Source: Methylohalomonas sp034521715 | GTDB taxonomy: Bacteria > Pseudomonadota > Gammaproteobacteria > Methylohalomonadales > Methylohalomonadaceae | Assembly (NCBI GenBank): GCA_034521715.1 | Contig: JAXHLY010000008.1 | Location: 77,939-141,938 of the forward strand | Direction of reading: 5' to 3' | Length of the DNA stretch: 64,000 bases | Shown: one piece after another, positions 1 through 9,144 of the stretch | Layout: each line of letters starts with the position of its first letter | Numbering within the stretch: position 1 is the first letter of the stretch | Program-made: the position numbers and the translations under genes | The notes under the pieces: generated by a model | Told to the model about the DNA's origin: nothing | Seen by the model: the letters and a program-made list of their open reading frames with translations, nothing else | Database searches by the model: none

Positions 1-352
1 TCAGCGCCCTGACGACACGCGGTATCAGGCCGTCGGCATTGAAGGCCTCGGCGGCATCCTCGCTTTTGCGGGACGCGTCCACGACCGGGAACAGGGCCAG
101 CGCCGGTATGCCCAGCGCGGCAGCCTCGGCGGCCTCCTGCACCAGTTGATCAATGGTGAGCCGCTCGATACCGGGCATGGATGCAACCGGTTCGCGCCGA
201 CTGTCACCCTCGATGACGAATACCGGGTAGATCAGGTCATCGGCAGTAAGCCGGTTCTCGCGCATCAGCCGGCGGGAAAAATCGTCGCGGCGCATGCGGC
301 GCGGGCGGCTGGCGGGGTAACGGTCTGCTGGGTCCGTAATCGGTTTTTTCAT
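1..352 (-). CDS. hemB: Delta-aminolevulinic acid dehydratase (porphobilinogen synthase), N-terminal part
   Basis: Only the first 117 codons lie in the window; the rest runs off the left edge. The product begins MKKPITDPADRYPASRPRRM and continues through the family's RLMRENRLTADDLIYPVFV stretch and the SMPGIERLTID segment, both characteristic of HemB N-termini. The enzyme condenses two 5-aminolevulinate molecules into porphobilinogen in the cytoplasm, the second common step of tetrapyrrole synthesis; hemL at 42 kb supplies its substrate. ATG at 352 is the natural start. The gene is divergent from the hydroxylase-family gene at 464. The active-site lysines and metal ligands lie outside the window and cannot be checked. 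Confidence 0.9.
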   Translation of the reverse strand, partial: MKKPITDPADRYPASRPRRMRRDDFSRRLMRENRLTADDLIYPVFVIEGDSRREPVASMPGIERLTIDQLVQEAAEAAALGIPALALFPVVDASRKSEDAAEAFNADGLIPRVVRAL

Positions 353-463
353 GATGCCGGCCATCCCGGTTTAACTATCAGCATATTCACGGGTCCTAGT
401 GAGTGATTGGCCCGAGCGGGTCCATATCCAAAACATGATTATAACGTTTTCACCACGGCTGAC

Positions 464-1286
464 ATGAATCCGGAAATCATTATTCGACTCGGCGTATTCG
501 CCGGCCTGTTGCTGCTGCTGCTCGGCTGGGAGCAGCTGGCGCCGCGGCGGTCGGCCGACGGCCCCCGCGGTTATGCCCGGTTGCATAATCTGCTGCTGGT
601 CGGCGTCGATACCCTCTGTGTGCGCCTGCTGGTGCCGCTGGCTGCCGCCGGCACGGCGGAAGTCATGGCCGCGCGTGGCTGGGGACTGTTTAACCAGATG
701 CAGCGTACCGTTGTGGCTGGCCGTCGTCGTCAGCTTTCTGGCGCTGGATCTGCTGATTTACGGGCAGCATATTGCTTTTCATAAAATTCCCTGGCTGTGG
801 CGGCTGCACCGTGTTCACCATACCGACACCGCCATCGATGCCACCACCGGCGTGCGTTTTCATCCGATCGAGATCGTGCTGTCCATGCTGCTGAAAATGC
901 TGGGTGTCGCCCTGCTCGGCGCGCCGGTCCTGGCGGTGATTCTTTTTGAAGTGGTGCTGAACGCGACATCACTGTTCAATCATGCCAATATCAATCTTCC
1001 GTTGGATATCGACCGCTGGCTGCGGCGCGTGGTGGTGACGCCGGACATGCATCGCGTGCATCATTCGGTGGTGCGCCGGGAGACGGACAGTAACTTCGGC
1101 TTCAACCTGCCCTGGTGGGACCGGCTCTTCGGTACCTACCGGGCACAGCCGCAGGCCGGTCATCTGCAAATGCGCATCGGCCTGGATATATTCCGCGACC
1201 GGCGTTCGCGCTGGCTGCACTGGCTGTTACTGCAGCCGTTCATGAAAACGGATCAGGATCAAGATGAACAGAATTCAATGGAATAA
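464..1286 (+). CDS. Fatty acid hydroxylase / sterol desaturase family membrane protein (frameshifted)
   Basis: Two reading frames join near position 705 to give about 273 residues, and removing one base restores a continuous protein. The N-terminus (MNPEIIIRLGVFAGLLLLLL) is a membrane segment; further hydrophobic segments follow. The second frame carries the histidine clusters of the di-iron hydroxylase superfamily: QHIAFH, HRVHH and a second HRVHHS, as in sterol desaturases and carotenoid or fatty acid hydroxylases. Substrate cannot be told from sequence. ATG 464 is chosen because hydrophobic sequence begins there; an upstream in-frame ATG at 407 gives a less likely leader. The gene is divergent from hemB. 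The break is probably a sequencing insertion, because all histidine motifs survive. Confidence 0.8.
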
Positions 1287-1308
1287 TTTGCAATCCACGT
1301 GGAATATT

Positions 1309-1376
1309 GTCATTTCGAAACCACGAAGTGGTTGAGAAATCCTGCTCAAGATCCCTCACGTTCGTTCGGGATGACA
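1309..1376 (+). repeat. Dispersed palindromic repeat, copy 1
   Basis: A 68-bp element bounded by TGTCAT and ATGACA. The outer 12 bases at each end form an imperfect inverted repeat, and there is an inner palindrome CCACGAAGTGG. Near-identical copies occur at 10144-10224 (opposite orientation) and 15158-15236. It sits in the folD leader, ahead of its ribosome binding site. No transposase is associated; it resembles a REP/MITE-type intergenic repeat. Confidence 0.85.
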
Positions 1377-1420
1377 GGCAGGATCATCTGCAGGGAAATA
1401 CCGTTCCCGGAGGAACCTCA

Positions 1421-2299
1421 ATGACAGCACAGATTATTGACGGCAAGGCGATTGCCGAGGAAGTCAGGCATGAGTGGAAAGCCCGCGCGGATGCACTCAA
1501 GGCGCAGGGAGTTCTGCCAGGACTGGCGGTGATTATCGTCGGTGATAATCCGGCATCGAAGGTGTATGTGCGTAACAAGGTGCAGGCCTGTCACGATGTC
1601 GGCCTGCATTCCGAGGTACATGAGCTACCGGCAGATATCACCGAGGCCATGTTGCTCAAACGCATTCAGGATCTGAATGCCAATCCGGATATCCACGGTA
1701 TCCTGGTGCAGCTACCGTTACCTGCACATATTGATAATGGCAAGATAGTGGAGGCCATATCGGCGGAAAAGGATGTCGATGGTTTCCATCTGTATAATCT
1801 GGGTGCGCTGGTGGTCGGCAACACGGTATTCCCGCCGTGTACACCGTATGGCGTGCAATGTCTGATCGAACACACCTCAATCCCTATCGAGGGTCAGAAC
1901 GCCGTCGTCGTCGGTCGCAGCAATATCGTCGGCAAGCCGATGGCGTTGATGCTGCTGCACAAGGGCGCAACGGTCAGTATCTGTACTTCCAAGACCCGTG
2001 ACCTGGCCTTCTACACGCGCATGGCGGATATTCTGGTGGTGGCAGTGGGCAGGCCCGGCATTATCACCGGCGACATGGTCAAGGAAGGTGCCGCGGTGAT
2101 TGATGTCGGCATCAATCGCCTGCCGGAAGGCGGCCTGGTGGGTGACGTCGATTTTGATGCCGTGAAAGAGAAAGCCGGTTACATCACCCCGGTACCGGGC
2201 GGCGTCGGCCCGATGACCATTACCATGCTGGTGGCAAATACGGTGCTGGCAGCGGAACGCCTGAGCGGGCTGGGTTCGGGAAAACTTGAAAATGGTTAA
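1421..2299 (+). CDS. folD: Bifunctional methylenetetrahydrofolate dehydrogenase / methenyltetrahydrofolate cyclohydrolase
   Basis: A complete 292-residue FolD, the usual length. It interconverts 5,10-methylene-THF, 5,10-methenyl-THF and 10-formyl-THF with NADP, feeding purine and formyl-methionine synthesis in the cytoplasm. The catalytic segment YVRNK (Tyr49, Lys53), the GILVQLPLP motif (Gln97), the Rossmann segment GRSNIVGKP near residue 168, and the C-terminal PVPGGVGPMTI signature are all present. Start ATG 1421 follows a strong GGAGG; longer in-frame starts would run through the dispersed repeat and are rejected. The gene stands alone and is followed by heptamer-type repeats and an IS element. 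Confidence 0.96.
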   Translation: MTAQIIDGKAIAEEVRHEWKARADALKAQGVLPGLAVIIVGDNPASKVYVRNKVQACHDVGLHSEVHELPADITEAMLLKRIQDLNANPDIHGILVQLPLPAHIDNGKIVEAISAEKDVDGFHLYNLGALVVGNTVFPPCTPYGVQCLIEHTSIPIEGQNAVVVGRSNIVGKPMALMLLHKGATVSICTSKTRDLAFYTRMADILVVAVGRPGIITGDMVKEGAAVIDVGINRLPEGGLVGDVDFDAVKEKAGYITPVPGGVGPMTITMLVANTVLAAERLSGLGSGKLENG

Positions 2300-2390
2300 C
2301 TTGTTAATTGGTTAACTGGTTAATTAGTGATTGGTGAATGGTTAACTAGTTGATTGGTTGATTGGTTGATTAGTGATTGGTGCCTTGACA
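2299..2390 (+). repeat. Degenerate heptamer-type tract (TGGTTAA / TGGTTGA family)
   Basis: The 90 bases after folD consist almost wholly of variants of a 7-8 base unit such as TGGTTAAC, TGGTTGAT and TAGTGAT. The same vocabulary recurs at 16183-16285, 27797-27838 and 37762-37878, always between genes. No coding potential. Confidence 0.75.
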
Positions 2391-2420
2391 AGCTATGGTT
2401 CCGGGCACACTTATCCAGTC

Positions 2421-3827
2421 GACTCTGTAAATAACTGTCTGTGTAAGTGCCTACTGTTCAAGAGGATACTGAGTCACACGTTCACCGTATTCGATGGATA
2501 AAGACGATTGAAGGCGCCGCCTTCGCAGTTGGCTGATGGGGCGTGACCAGACGGCTGGAAGCGACCTGGATGGCCAGATAAATCACTTTCAGGGCCGACG
2601 TCATCATGACGGGTGGATGCTGGCGCTTTTTGGTGAGCTGGCGATGACGCTGTTCATGAGCTACGATGGCATTGGTGGTATAAATTGCCTTGCGTATATC
2701 AGGCGGATAATCGAACAGCGTGCCGCAGGTTCGGCCAGTGATGCCGCCAAATTCGCCGATCTGGACATAGCGCGTCATCCCAGCGCTCGGCGAACTGTCG
2801 CAATGCCAGTTCCGACCTCGGCCTCGGTGCCTGGCCCGGATTACGGCGCTTCGATGGTCAGGTCCGTGACCGCCTTGTAGTCCTTCCAGCTGACGTATTT
2901 CAGCGAGTTGCGGACCAGATGCACAATGCACAGCTGGATGCGGGTGTTCGGGTACACGGCCTCGATGGCGTCGGGGAAGCCACTGAGGCCATCTGACACA
3001 GGCAATCAGGATGTCCTGAACCCCGCGGTTCTGCAGCTCGGTCAGCACCGACAGCCAGAACTTCGCCCCTTCGGTCTCGGCCAGCCACAGGCCCAGCAAC
3101 TCCTTGCGGCCTTCCAGGTTGATGCCCAGCGGCCACGTAGACGGACTTGTTGATGACCTGGCGGTTGTGGGCGCACCTCTCACCACGATGCAGTCCAGGT
3201 AAACGATGGGATTCAGAACGATCGACTAAGGGCCGGCTCCTGGAACTCGACCACCTGGTCCGAGCACCGCGTCGGTGTACCTTCGAGCACCAGCGATCCA
3301 GCCGTGCATCGTGCATCGCCCGCGCCGTACATCTCCTGGAACGACGCCAAGATCGCGGTGGCCGATGCCTTTAGCGCATCTATCGGGCACAGGATCCGAT
3401 TATCGAAGGCGGTAATCCGGCATCTGGCCCGTTGGCCGACCAGCTGCGGCTCAAAGCGGCCATGTGCAGGTCACGCGGGGTCTGGATCTGACTTCGCCGT
3501 GGCTGACCCTGTGCACGACTCTTCGGTCGTGCTGCCTGATATACGCAGGGTGCTTACTGCCGCCGCGGCCTTCGAGGCGTCGAACAGCTTGTCATACCGC
3601 CAGGTGGTCGTCCAGCGCAGGTGTTTAGCCGCGGCTGATCGACCGTCAGCTTCGATTCAGCCGCGCCGATCCAAATCGCTTCCAGGTCCTGCTGCGTCTT
3701 GACCTCTTTCAGCCAGCTCCGCCGCCAGCGCCTTCAGTTTGTCTTCATCCATTGAATACGCTGCCATCGATGGGCTCCTGTACAGTAGGCATCAATGGGC
3801 AGTTACACAGATTTAATTTACAGGCTC
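2421..3827 (-). mobile_element. IS256-family insertion sequence (about 1.4 kb) with 8-bp target duplication
   Basis: Ends are clear. About 30 bases at 2421-2451 match the reverse complement of 3798-3827 with a few differences; both begin GA..CTGTAAAT and share CTGTGTAA..TGCC. The element is flanked on both sides by the direct repeat ATCCAGTC (2413-2420 and 3828-3835), an 8-bp target duplication as expected for IS256. The inside carries a broken Mutator-type transposase on the minus strand. The right copy of the duplication runs into the CAGTCAC heptamer array, so the element inserted at the edge of that array. Confidence 0.9.
2451..3767 (-). pseudogene. IS256-family transposase, multiply frameshifted
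   Basis: Segments in different frames give an IS256/Mutator transposase: an N-terminus reading MDEDKLKALAAELA, the core block GINLEGRKELLGLWLAETEG followed by AKFWLSVLTELQNRGVQDIL, then FDYPPDIRKAIYTTNAI and SALKVIYLAIQ near the end. The order matches the family over roughly 400 residues, but the frame changes several times and a stretch before FDYPP is scrambled. The DDE residues cannot be placed with confidence. Part of the damage may be the same indel error seen in host genes, but the number of changes suggests real decay too. The likely terminal stop is TAG at 2451-2453, inside the left end. Confidence 0.85.
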
Positions 3828-3830
3828 ATC

Positions 3831-3906
3831 CAGTCACCAGTCACCAGTCACCAGTCACCAGTCACCAGTCACCAGTCACCAGTCACCAGTCACCAGTCAC
3901 CAGTCA
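3831..3906 (+). repeat. CAGTCAC heptanucleotide array, 10 full copies plus a partial
   Basis: Perfect tandem CAGTCAC units run from 3831 to 3900, with a final CAGTCA at 3901-3906. The array lies between the IS element and the 3' end of phaC, eight bases from its stop codon. Position in the non-coding tail of phaC suggests length change is neutral for the enzyme. Confidence 0.95.
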
Positions 3907-3913
3907 ACCCGGA

Positions 3914-5614
3914 CTATTTCTCCAGCACGTAGGTGCCCGGTGCGTCTTCAAGCGCGGGGTAAGTCTTGTTGCCCAGCGGGGGCGGGCTGACGAGTTCGCC
4001 GCACTGATCGTCAAGCCAGTTGACCCAGTCTTCCCACCACGAGCCGGGTATTTTGTCGATACCGTTGCGCCAGCTCTCCGGATAGGTCTGGCCGGTGGCT
4101 TCGCCGGTCCAGTAACGGCGCTTGGGCGGGTCCACCGGCGGGCTGATGATGCCGAGAATGTGTCCGGAGGTGGCCAGCGTGTAGCGCACCGGGCCGGATA
4201 CCTGGCTGCAGATCTTGAAGGTTTCCTTCCAAGGCGCGATGTGATCCTGCTCCGTACCCACGGCATAAAGCGGCTGGCTGATGCGGCCGAGATCGATGGG
4301 CCGGCCGCCCATGGTCAGGGCGTCGGCTTTGACGAGATTGTTTTCGACATAAAACTCACGCAGATAGAACGAATGCATGGCTGCCGGCAGGCGCGTGCAG
4401 TCGGTGTTCCAGTACAGCACATCGAACGGCGGCGGCTCCTCGCCATAGAGATAATTATTGGCGACATAGCGCCAGATCAGACTGTTGGGCCGCAAGACAC
4501 GGAATGAACGGGCCATGTCCTCGCCGTCCAGGTACCCGGTCGTGGCCATGCGCTGTTCCAGGTAGTCAATACTGTATTCATCGATGAATACGTCAATGTC
4601 ACCGGGATCGGAGAAATCGACCATGCCGGTAAGCAGCGTCCAGCTGCCGACTGGCTGTTCGGATTCGGTCTCCGCCCGGTTCATCCATGCCATCAGTATG
4701 GACAGCAAAGTACCGCCGATGCAGTAACCAACGGCATGTATCTGCTGCGAATCCGTGATTGCGCGTGCGGCTTCGACGGCCGGCAGTACACCCCGGAGCA
4801 TGTAATCCTCGAAGGTGGTGTCACACATACCGGCATCGGGATTCTTCCAGCTGGTGATGAAGACTGTAAAGCCCTGCGATACCAGGTGATTGATGAGGCT
4901 TTTGTGCGGTTTCAGATCGAGGATGTAATACTTGTTAATCCAGGGTGCGACGATCAGAATCGGCACACTGTGAACCTGCTCCGTGGCCGGTTTGTACTGG
5001 ATCAATTCGAGTAATTCATTCCGGAACACAACGGTGCCGGGTGTTGTAGCAAGGTCTTCACCGACCTGGAAAGCGTCCTTGCCAACCATGCTGATATCGC
5101 CTTTAGCAGCATCCTCCAGCAGATGGGCGGTGCCGTGGATCAGGCTGTGGCCGCCGCTGGTCAGTGATGTCCACACCGCAAGCGGGTTGGTCCAGAAAAA
5201 GTTGGTCGGCGAGATGGCGTCCAGCCATTGACGTACCCAGAAGGCTGCCCGCCTGGCGGTCTTGTCGTCTGTATCCGGGGTCTGGAATATGGCGTCTTCC
5301 AGCCAGTGGGTATACAGCAGGTAATGTTCCTTGAGCGCGTCATAAAAGGGTGACTCCTGCCAGATGGGTTCCTGGAAACGCTCGTCATAATGCTTGGGCG
5401 GGATGCAGTCCCCGCTCTGCAGGCCGCAGGCACATTTCGTCATGTGTAACTGAACGTCGAGCAGATCCCTGCCGAGTTGCTGCATCTGTTCGGTCAGTTC
5501 AGCCGGATGCTGCAGCCAGGCCCGCTGGACCGCCATGCATGAAGTCATGATGCCGAAAGGGTCGATGGTCTGCCGCAGGGCGGTCTCGAGCGATGTGGAA
5601 TCTGTGCCGTTCAT
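3914..5614 (-). CDS. phaC: Class I-type poly(3-hydroxyalkanoate) synthase
   Basis: A complete 566-residue PHA synthase. It polymerises (R)-3-hydroxyacyl-CoA into PHA on the surface of cytoplasmic granules. The alpha/beta-hydrolase core has the lipase-like box GYCIGG with catalytic Cys298, Asp457 in EQDHIAP and His485 in SGHILGI, all in the spacing of PhaC. The N-terminal domain (about 1-190) holds the family's WTNPLAVW-type segment. Length and a single-subunit form fit class I; no phaE or phaR is present to suggest class III or IV. No phaA, phaB or phasin gene is near, so precursors come from elsewhere. The stop abuts a heptamer repeat array. Confidence 0.93.
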   Translation of the reverse strand: MNGTDSTSLETALRQTIDPFGIMTSCMAVQRAWLQHPAELTEQMQQLGRDLLDVQLHMTKCACGLQSGDCIPPKHYDERFQEPIWQESPFYDALKEHYLLYTHWLEDAIFQTPDTDDKTARRAAFWVRQWLDAISPTNFFWTNPLAVWTSLTSGGHSLIHGTAHLLEDAAKGDISMVGKDAFQVGEDLATTPGTVVFRNELLELIQYKPATEQVHSVPILIVAPWINKYYILDLKPHKSLINHLVSQGFTVFITSWKNPDAGMCDTTFEDYMLRGVLPAVEAARAITDSQQIHAVGYCIGGTLLSILMAWMNRAETESEQPVGSWTLLTGMVDFSDPGDIDVFIDEYSIDYLEQRMATTGYLDGEDMARSFRVLRPNSLIWRYVANNYLYGEEPPPFDVLYWNTDCTRLPAAMHSFYLREFYVENNLVKADALTMGGRPIDLGRISQPLYAVGTEQDHIAPWKETFKICSQVSGPVRYTLATSGHILGIISPPVDPPKRRYWTGEATGQTYPESWRNGIDKIPGSWWEDWVNWLDDQCGELVSPPPLGNKTYPALEDAPGTYVLEK

Positions 5615-5748
5615 GAGGCTCCGGTTCTATGGGTGGTCATCCGTGGTGCAGGATTATTGTGCTGTGCAGTATCGGCTAAATGACCGCCTTTCACAATTCC
5701 ACCGGCACCCGAATTGCACCGGTTTTGATGCAGATCAGTTACTTGGGA

Positions 5749-6486
5749 TCAAGCTGCCGTCGATTCGTCTTTCAGTAATTGCCGGCTGGCCGGCTCGATC
5801 CAGTCGGCCGCCGCCCGGGTAATTTCCTTGGCGGTTTTACCACGGCTGTCGATAGGCGGGCCGATGGCCACCCGGATTGTGCCCGGGTGTTTCACAAAGC
5901 TGCTTTTCGGCCAGTAACGGCCGGCATTGTGGGCGAGCGGCACCACCGGGCATCCGGCCGCCTCGGCCAGCATGCCGCCGCCGGGCAGGTAGCGGCCGGT
6001 TTCGCCCGGCGGCATGCGCGTGCCTTCCGGGTAGACGACCACCCAACAGCCCTGGCGCAGCCGTTCAAGTCCCTGTTCGACGATCTGCCTGGCGGCCCGC
6101 AGGCCGTTCTTGCGGTCGATGGCGATGGGTCTGAGCGAGGCCAGCCCCCAGCCGAACAGGGGAATCCACAAGAGTTCGCGTTTGAGAATGAAAATCAAAG
6201 GGGCATTGAAGATCAGCTGTACTGCCATGGTCTCCCAGGCCGACTGGTGCTTGCACAGGATGATGGCCGGTCCCGGCGGTATGTGTTCCCGGCCGCTGAC
6301 GGAAAAATCGATGCCGCAGGTAATGCGCAGCCACCAGAGTGCAAAGTGGGTCCACTGGGTGACTATGCGATAGCGCAGATGATGGGGCAGCGGCAGGAGC
6401 AGCAGACTGAGCGGTGCATAGATCAGCAGGGCGAGGATTATGCCGGCATAAAACAGCAGTGCACGCAGGGTTGCCATGATCAGCAC
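5749..6486 (-). CDS. plsC: 1-acyl-sn-glycerol-3-phosphate acyltransferase (lysophosphatidate acyltransferase)
   Basis: About 245 residues with an N-terminal membrane anchor (MATLRALLFYAGIILALLIY). The acyltransferase box is HQSAWE, the HX4E variant of HX4D common in such proteins, and the second box is EGTR in VVYPEGTRMPPGE. The enzyme adds the second acyl chain to lysophosphatidate at the inner membrane, giving phosphatidate. The reading frame opens with GTG at 6486, but ATG at 6477 sits just before the hydrophobic helix and is equally possible. It lies 18 bases downstream of gmhB in the glyQ-glyS-gmhB-plsC string, an arrangement common in gammaproteobacteria, so cotranscription is likely. 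Confidence 0.92.
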   Translation of the reverse strand: MLIMATLRALLFYAGIILALLIYAPLSLLLLPLPHHLRYRIVTQWTHFALWWLRITCGIDFSVSGREHIPPGPAIILCKHQSAWETMAVQLIFNAPLIFILKRELLWIPLFGWGLASLRPIAIDRKNGLRAARQIVEQGLERLRQGCWVVVYPEGTRMPPGETGRYLPGGGMLAEAAGCPVVPLAHNAGRYWPKSSFVKHPGTIRVAIGPPIDSRGKTAKEITRAAADWIEPASRQLLKDESTAA

Positions 6487-6504
6487 CGCCTGGTTGTGTT
6501 GATA

Positions 6505-7059
6505 TCAGTATGCGGCATTCCGGTGTTTGTCGAGCAGGACATCCACATAGGCAGCCAGATTGTCGTAGACGGGCACATCCTTCGGCACCTTGTTTTCATG
6601 CACGAGTTTTTCGCCCTTGCCGGTCTTCACCAGGACGGGTTTGGCACCGGCGGCGCGTGCAGCCTGCAGGTCGCTCAGGCGGTCACCGACGCATGGCACT
6701 TCAGCCAGATCGATACGTAAACGGTTGCCGATATCCTTCAGCATATCCGGCCGCGGCTTGCGGCAGTTACAGTCACGGTCACGTGAATTGCAGGGACAGA
6801 AGAAAATGGCTTCAATCATGCCGCCGAACTGGGCCAGATGGGTGAACATCTTCTGGTTAATGGCATTGAAATCTTCAATGGTGAAATTCCGTCCCGCGAG
6901 TTCACCCTGGTTGATGGCCAGGACAACGCGGTATCCATTCTGTGACAGGCGCGCCATGGCCTGCAGGCTGTCGGGTATCGCCCGCCAGGCTGCTGCTGAA
7001 CGAACTTCATCTTCGTTAATGACACCGTCGCGATCGAGAATAATGGTCGGCATGATCAC
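6505..7059 (-). CDS. gmhB: D-glycero-beta-D-manno-heptose 1,7-bisphosphate 7-phosphatase
   Basis: An HAD-superfamily phosphatase of 182-184 residues that removes the 7-phosphate in ADP-heptose synthesis for the LPS inner core. The nucleophile motif ILDRDGVIN is intact, the zinc-type loop reads CPCNSRDRDCNCRKP, and VGDRLSDLQAA is the Mg-binding motif. Two parts are unlike typical GmhB: the loop after DRDGVINED is about three residues short, and the usual TNQSGIARG is INQGELAGR. Compensating indels could cause this. The frame opens with GTG 7059, overlapping the glyS stop by four bases; ATG 7053 is an alternative start. Confidence 0.88.
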   Translation of the reverse strand: MIMPTIILDRDGVINEDEVRSAAAWRAIPDSLQAMARLSQNGYRVVLAINQGELAGRNFTIEDFNAINQKMFTHLAQFGGMIEAIFFCPCNSRDRDCNCRKPRPDMLKDIGNRLRIDLAEVPCVGDRLSDLQAARAAGAKPVLVKTGKGEKLVHENKVPKDVPVYDNLAAYVDVLLDKHRNAAY

Positions 7060-9144
7060 TGTAATCTTGATATGTCGGCCGTGCGCCGGAACAGATCACT
7101 GAGGCTGGACAGCAGCGCGATACGGTTGTTGCGCAGGGAGTCGTCATCACACATGACCATGACATTATCAAAGAAGGCATCGACACTGTCACGCAGTCCG
7201 GCGAGTGCCGTCAGTGCCTGTTCGTACTGGTTATTCGCCAGTAACGGCTCGACCCTGGCGCGCAGGGCCTCCAGGTCCGAGGCGAGCTGTTTCTCGGCCG
7301 GGTCCTGCAGCAGTTCCGGCTGCAGGCTGCCGTTCACGCTGCCGGCCTGCTTGAGGATGTTGCTGATGCGCTTGTTGGCGGCGGCCAGGCTCTCGGCCTC
7401 GGCCAGCCGGCGGAAGGCCTGCACGGCCAGCAGGCGGCGGTGAAAGTCCAGTGGTCGTGTCGGTTTGCAGGCCAGTACCGCTTCGAAGATGTTACTGCCG
7501 ATGCCGCTGTCCAGGTAGTGCCGGCGCAGCCGTTCCATCATGAAATCGAATACCGTATCGATACTGTTCCCGGCACCCACCGTTTGCGGGAACCGGCCGG
7601 CTGCCTGTTGCAGACTGTCCTTTAAATCCAGATCCAGTTCGCACTCGATCATGATGCGCAAGGCACCCAGCGCGGCGCGGCGCAGGGCGAAGGGATCCTT
7701 TTCACCGGTCGGCGCCTGGCCGATGGCGAAAATGCCCACCAGGGTGTCGAGTCTGTCGGCGACGGCGAGTGCCCGGCCGGTGGCGGTCTGCGGTAATGCG
7801 TCGCCGGCAAAGCGCGGCCGGTAATGTTCACCGATGGCACGGGCCACCTCGGCATCCTCGCCGTCATGGCTTGCCAGGTAGGCGCCGGCGGTACCCTGGA
7901 GTTCGGGAAATTCACCAACCAGCTGGCTAAGCAGGTCACACTTGGCCAGCTGTGCGGCGCGCTCCGCCCTGTCGCTGCTGCCACCGGTTGCCGCGGCAAT
8001 CTCTGCGGCCAGTGCGGCGACCCGGCGCATTTTGTCGCCGAGACTGCCGAGCTTTTTCTGGAAAGTGATGCCGTCCAGTGCCGCTATGCGATCGGCCAGG
8101 GGCTGTGAACGGTCGGTTTCCCAGAAGAACATGGCATCCGACAGGCGTGGCACGATAACGCGTTCGTTACCGGCGCGGACCTGGTCCGGGTCGCGGCTTT
8201 CGATATTGGCGACGGTAATGAAATACGGCAGCAGCTTGTCGGTACCTTCCTCGCGTATCGGGAAATAGCGTTGCTGATCCTCGAGCGTGGCGATCAGCAC
8301 TTCTTCAGGCAGTTCGAGGAATTTCTGATCGAACTGGCCGCGCAGCGGCACCGGCCATTCGACCAGCGCGGCAACTTCCGCGACCAGCTCGCTGTCGGGC
8401 TCGCTGTTCAGGGCATAGCCATTAACCTGTTCGGCAAGAATCGCGACTTCTTCGCTGATGCGCTGGTTCAGCTGTTGCTCGACATCATTGAGCCAGACCC
8501 TGGCCTGGTACAACGCGTCGGCGTAATCGGCGGCCGACTCCAATTTAATCGGTTCGGGATGATGATAACGGTGGCCGCGGGTGTGGCGGCCGGACTGCAC
8601 ACCGAGGATCTCGCAGTCGATGACGTCCGTGCCGAACAGGACCACCGCCCAGTGTATGGGACGGACAAATTCGGCGCTGGCATCACCCCAGCGCATGCGT
8701 TTGGGGATCGGCAGATTGGCCAGGGCCTCATTGACAGCCGCCTGGATCAAATCCGCTGCCGGCTTGCCGCTTTCGGTAGCGCTGAAGAACAGCTTGCCGT
8801 CCTTTTGCTGCAATTTGTCTACACTGGCATTGCAGGATTTGGCGAAACCCTTCCGCGGCCTTGGTCGGCTTGCCGCTATCGTCATAGGCGATCTTCAGTG
8901 CCGGTCCGTACTTTTCCATCAGTCTTTCCGGCTGCTGGATGCGCAGATCGTCGATGACAACCGCGAGCCGGCGTGGTGAATAGTAATAACGGCTTTTGGT
9001 AATGCCTGGTTCATGAAGATCCAGTTGTTCATTCATGATTGCCTGCAGGCGATCGTGGAAATCCTCGGCCAGGGTTGCCAGCGCTTTCGGCGGCAACTCC
9101 TCGGTGCCGATCTCGATCAACAGGTCGCGGGTACTGTTTTTCAT
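7056..9144 (-). CDS. glyS: Glycyl-tRNA synthetase beta subunit (one frameshift)
   Basis: The beta chain of the alpha2-beta2 glycyl-tRNA synthetase. The N-terminus MKNSTRDLLIEIGTEELPPK is typical, and so is the later ALADRLDTLVG-type segment. Two frames meet near 8849, where a GGG run appears to carry one extra G: removing it gives KAAEGFAKSCNASVDKL and a 695-residue protein, the normal size. As the gene is essential, I treat this as a consensus error. Start ATG 9144 overlaps the glyQ stop as ATGA, so translation is coupled and the two subunits can be made in equal amount. Confidence 0.93.

Noticed and set aside
2536..3702. Open frames on the plus strand over the IS element
   Set aside because: They are antisense to the transposase and show no known protein pattern; they arise from the GC-rich opposite strand.
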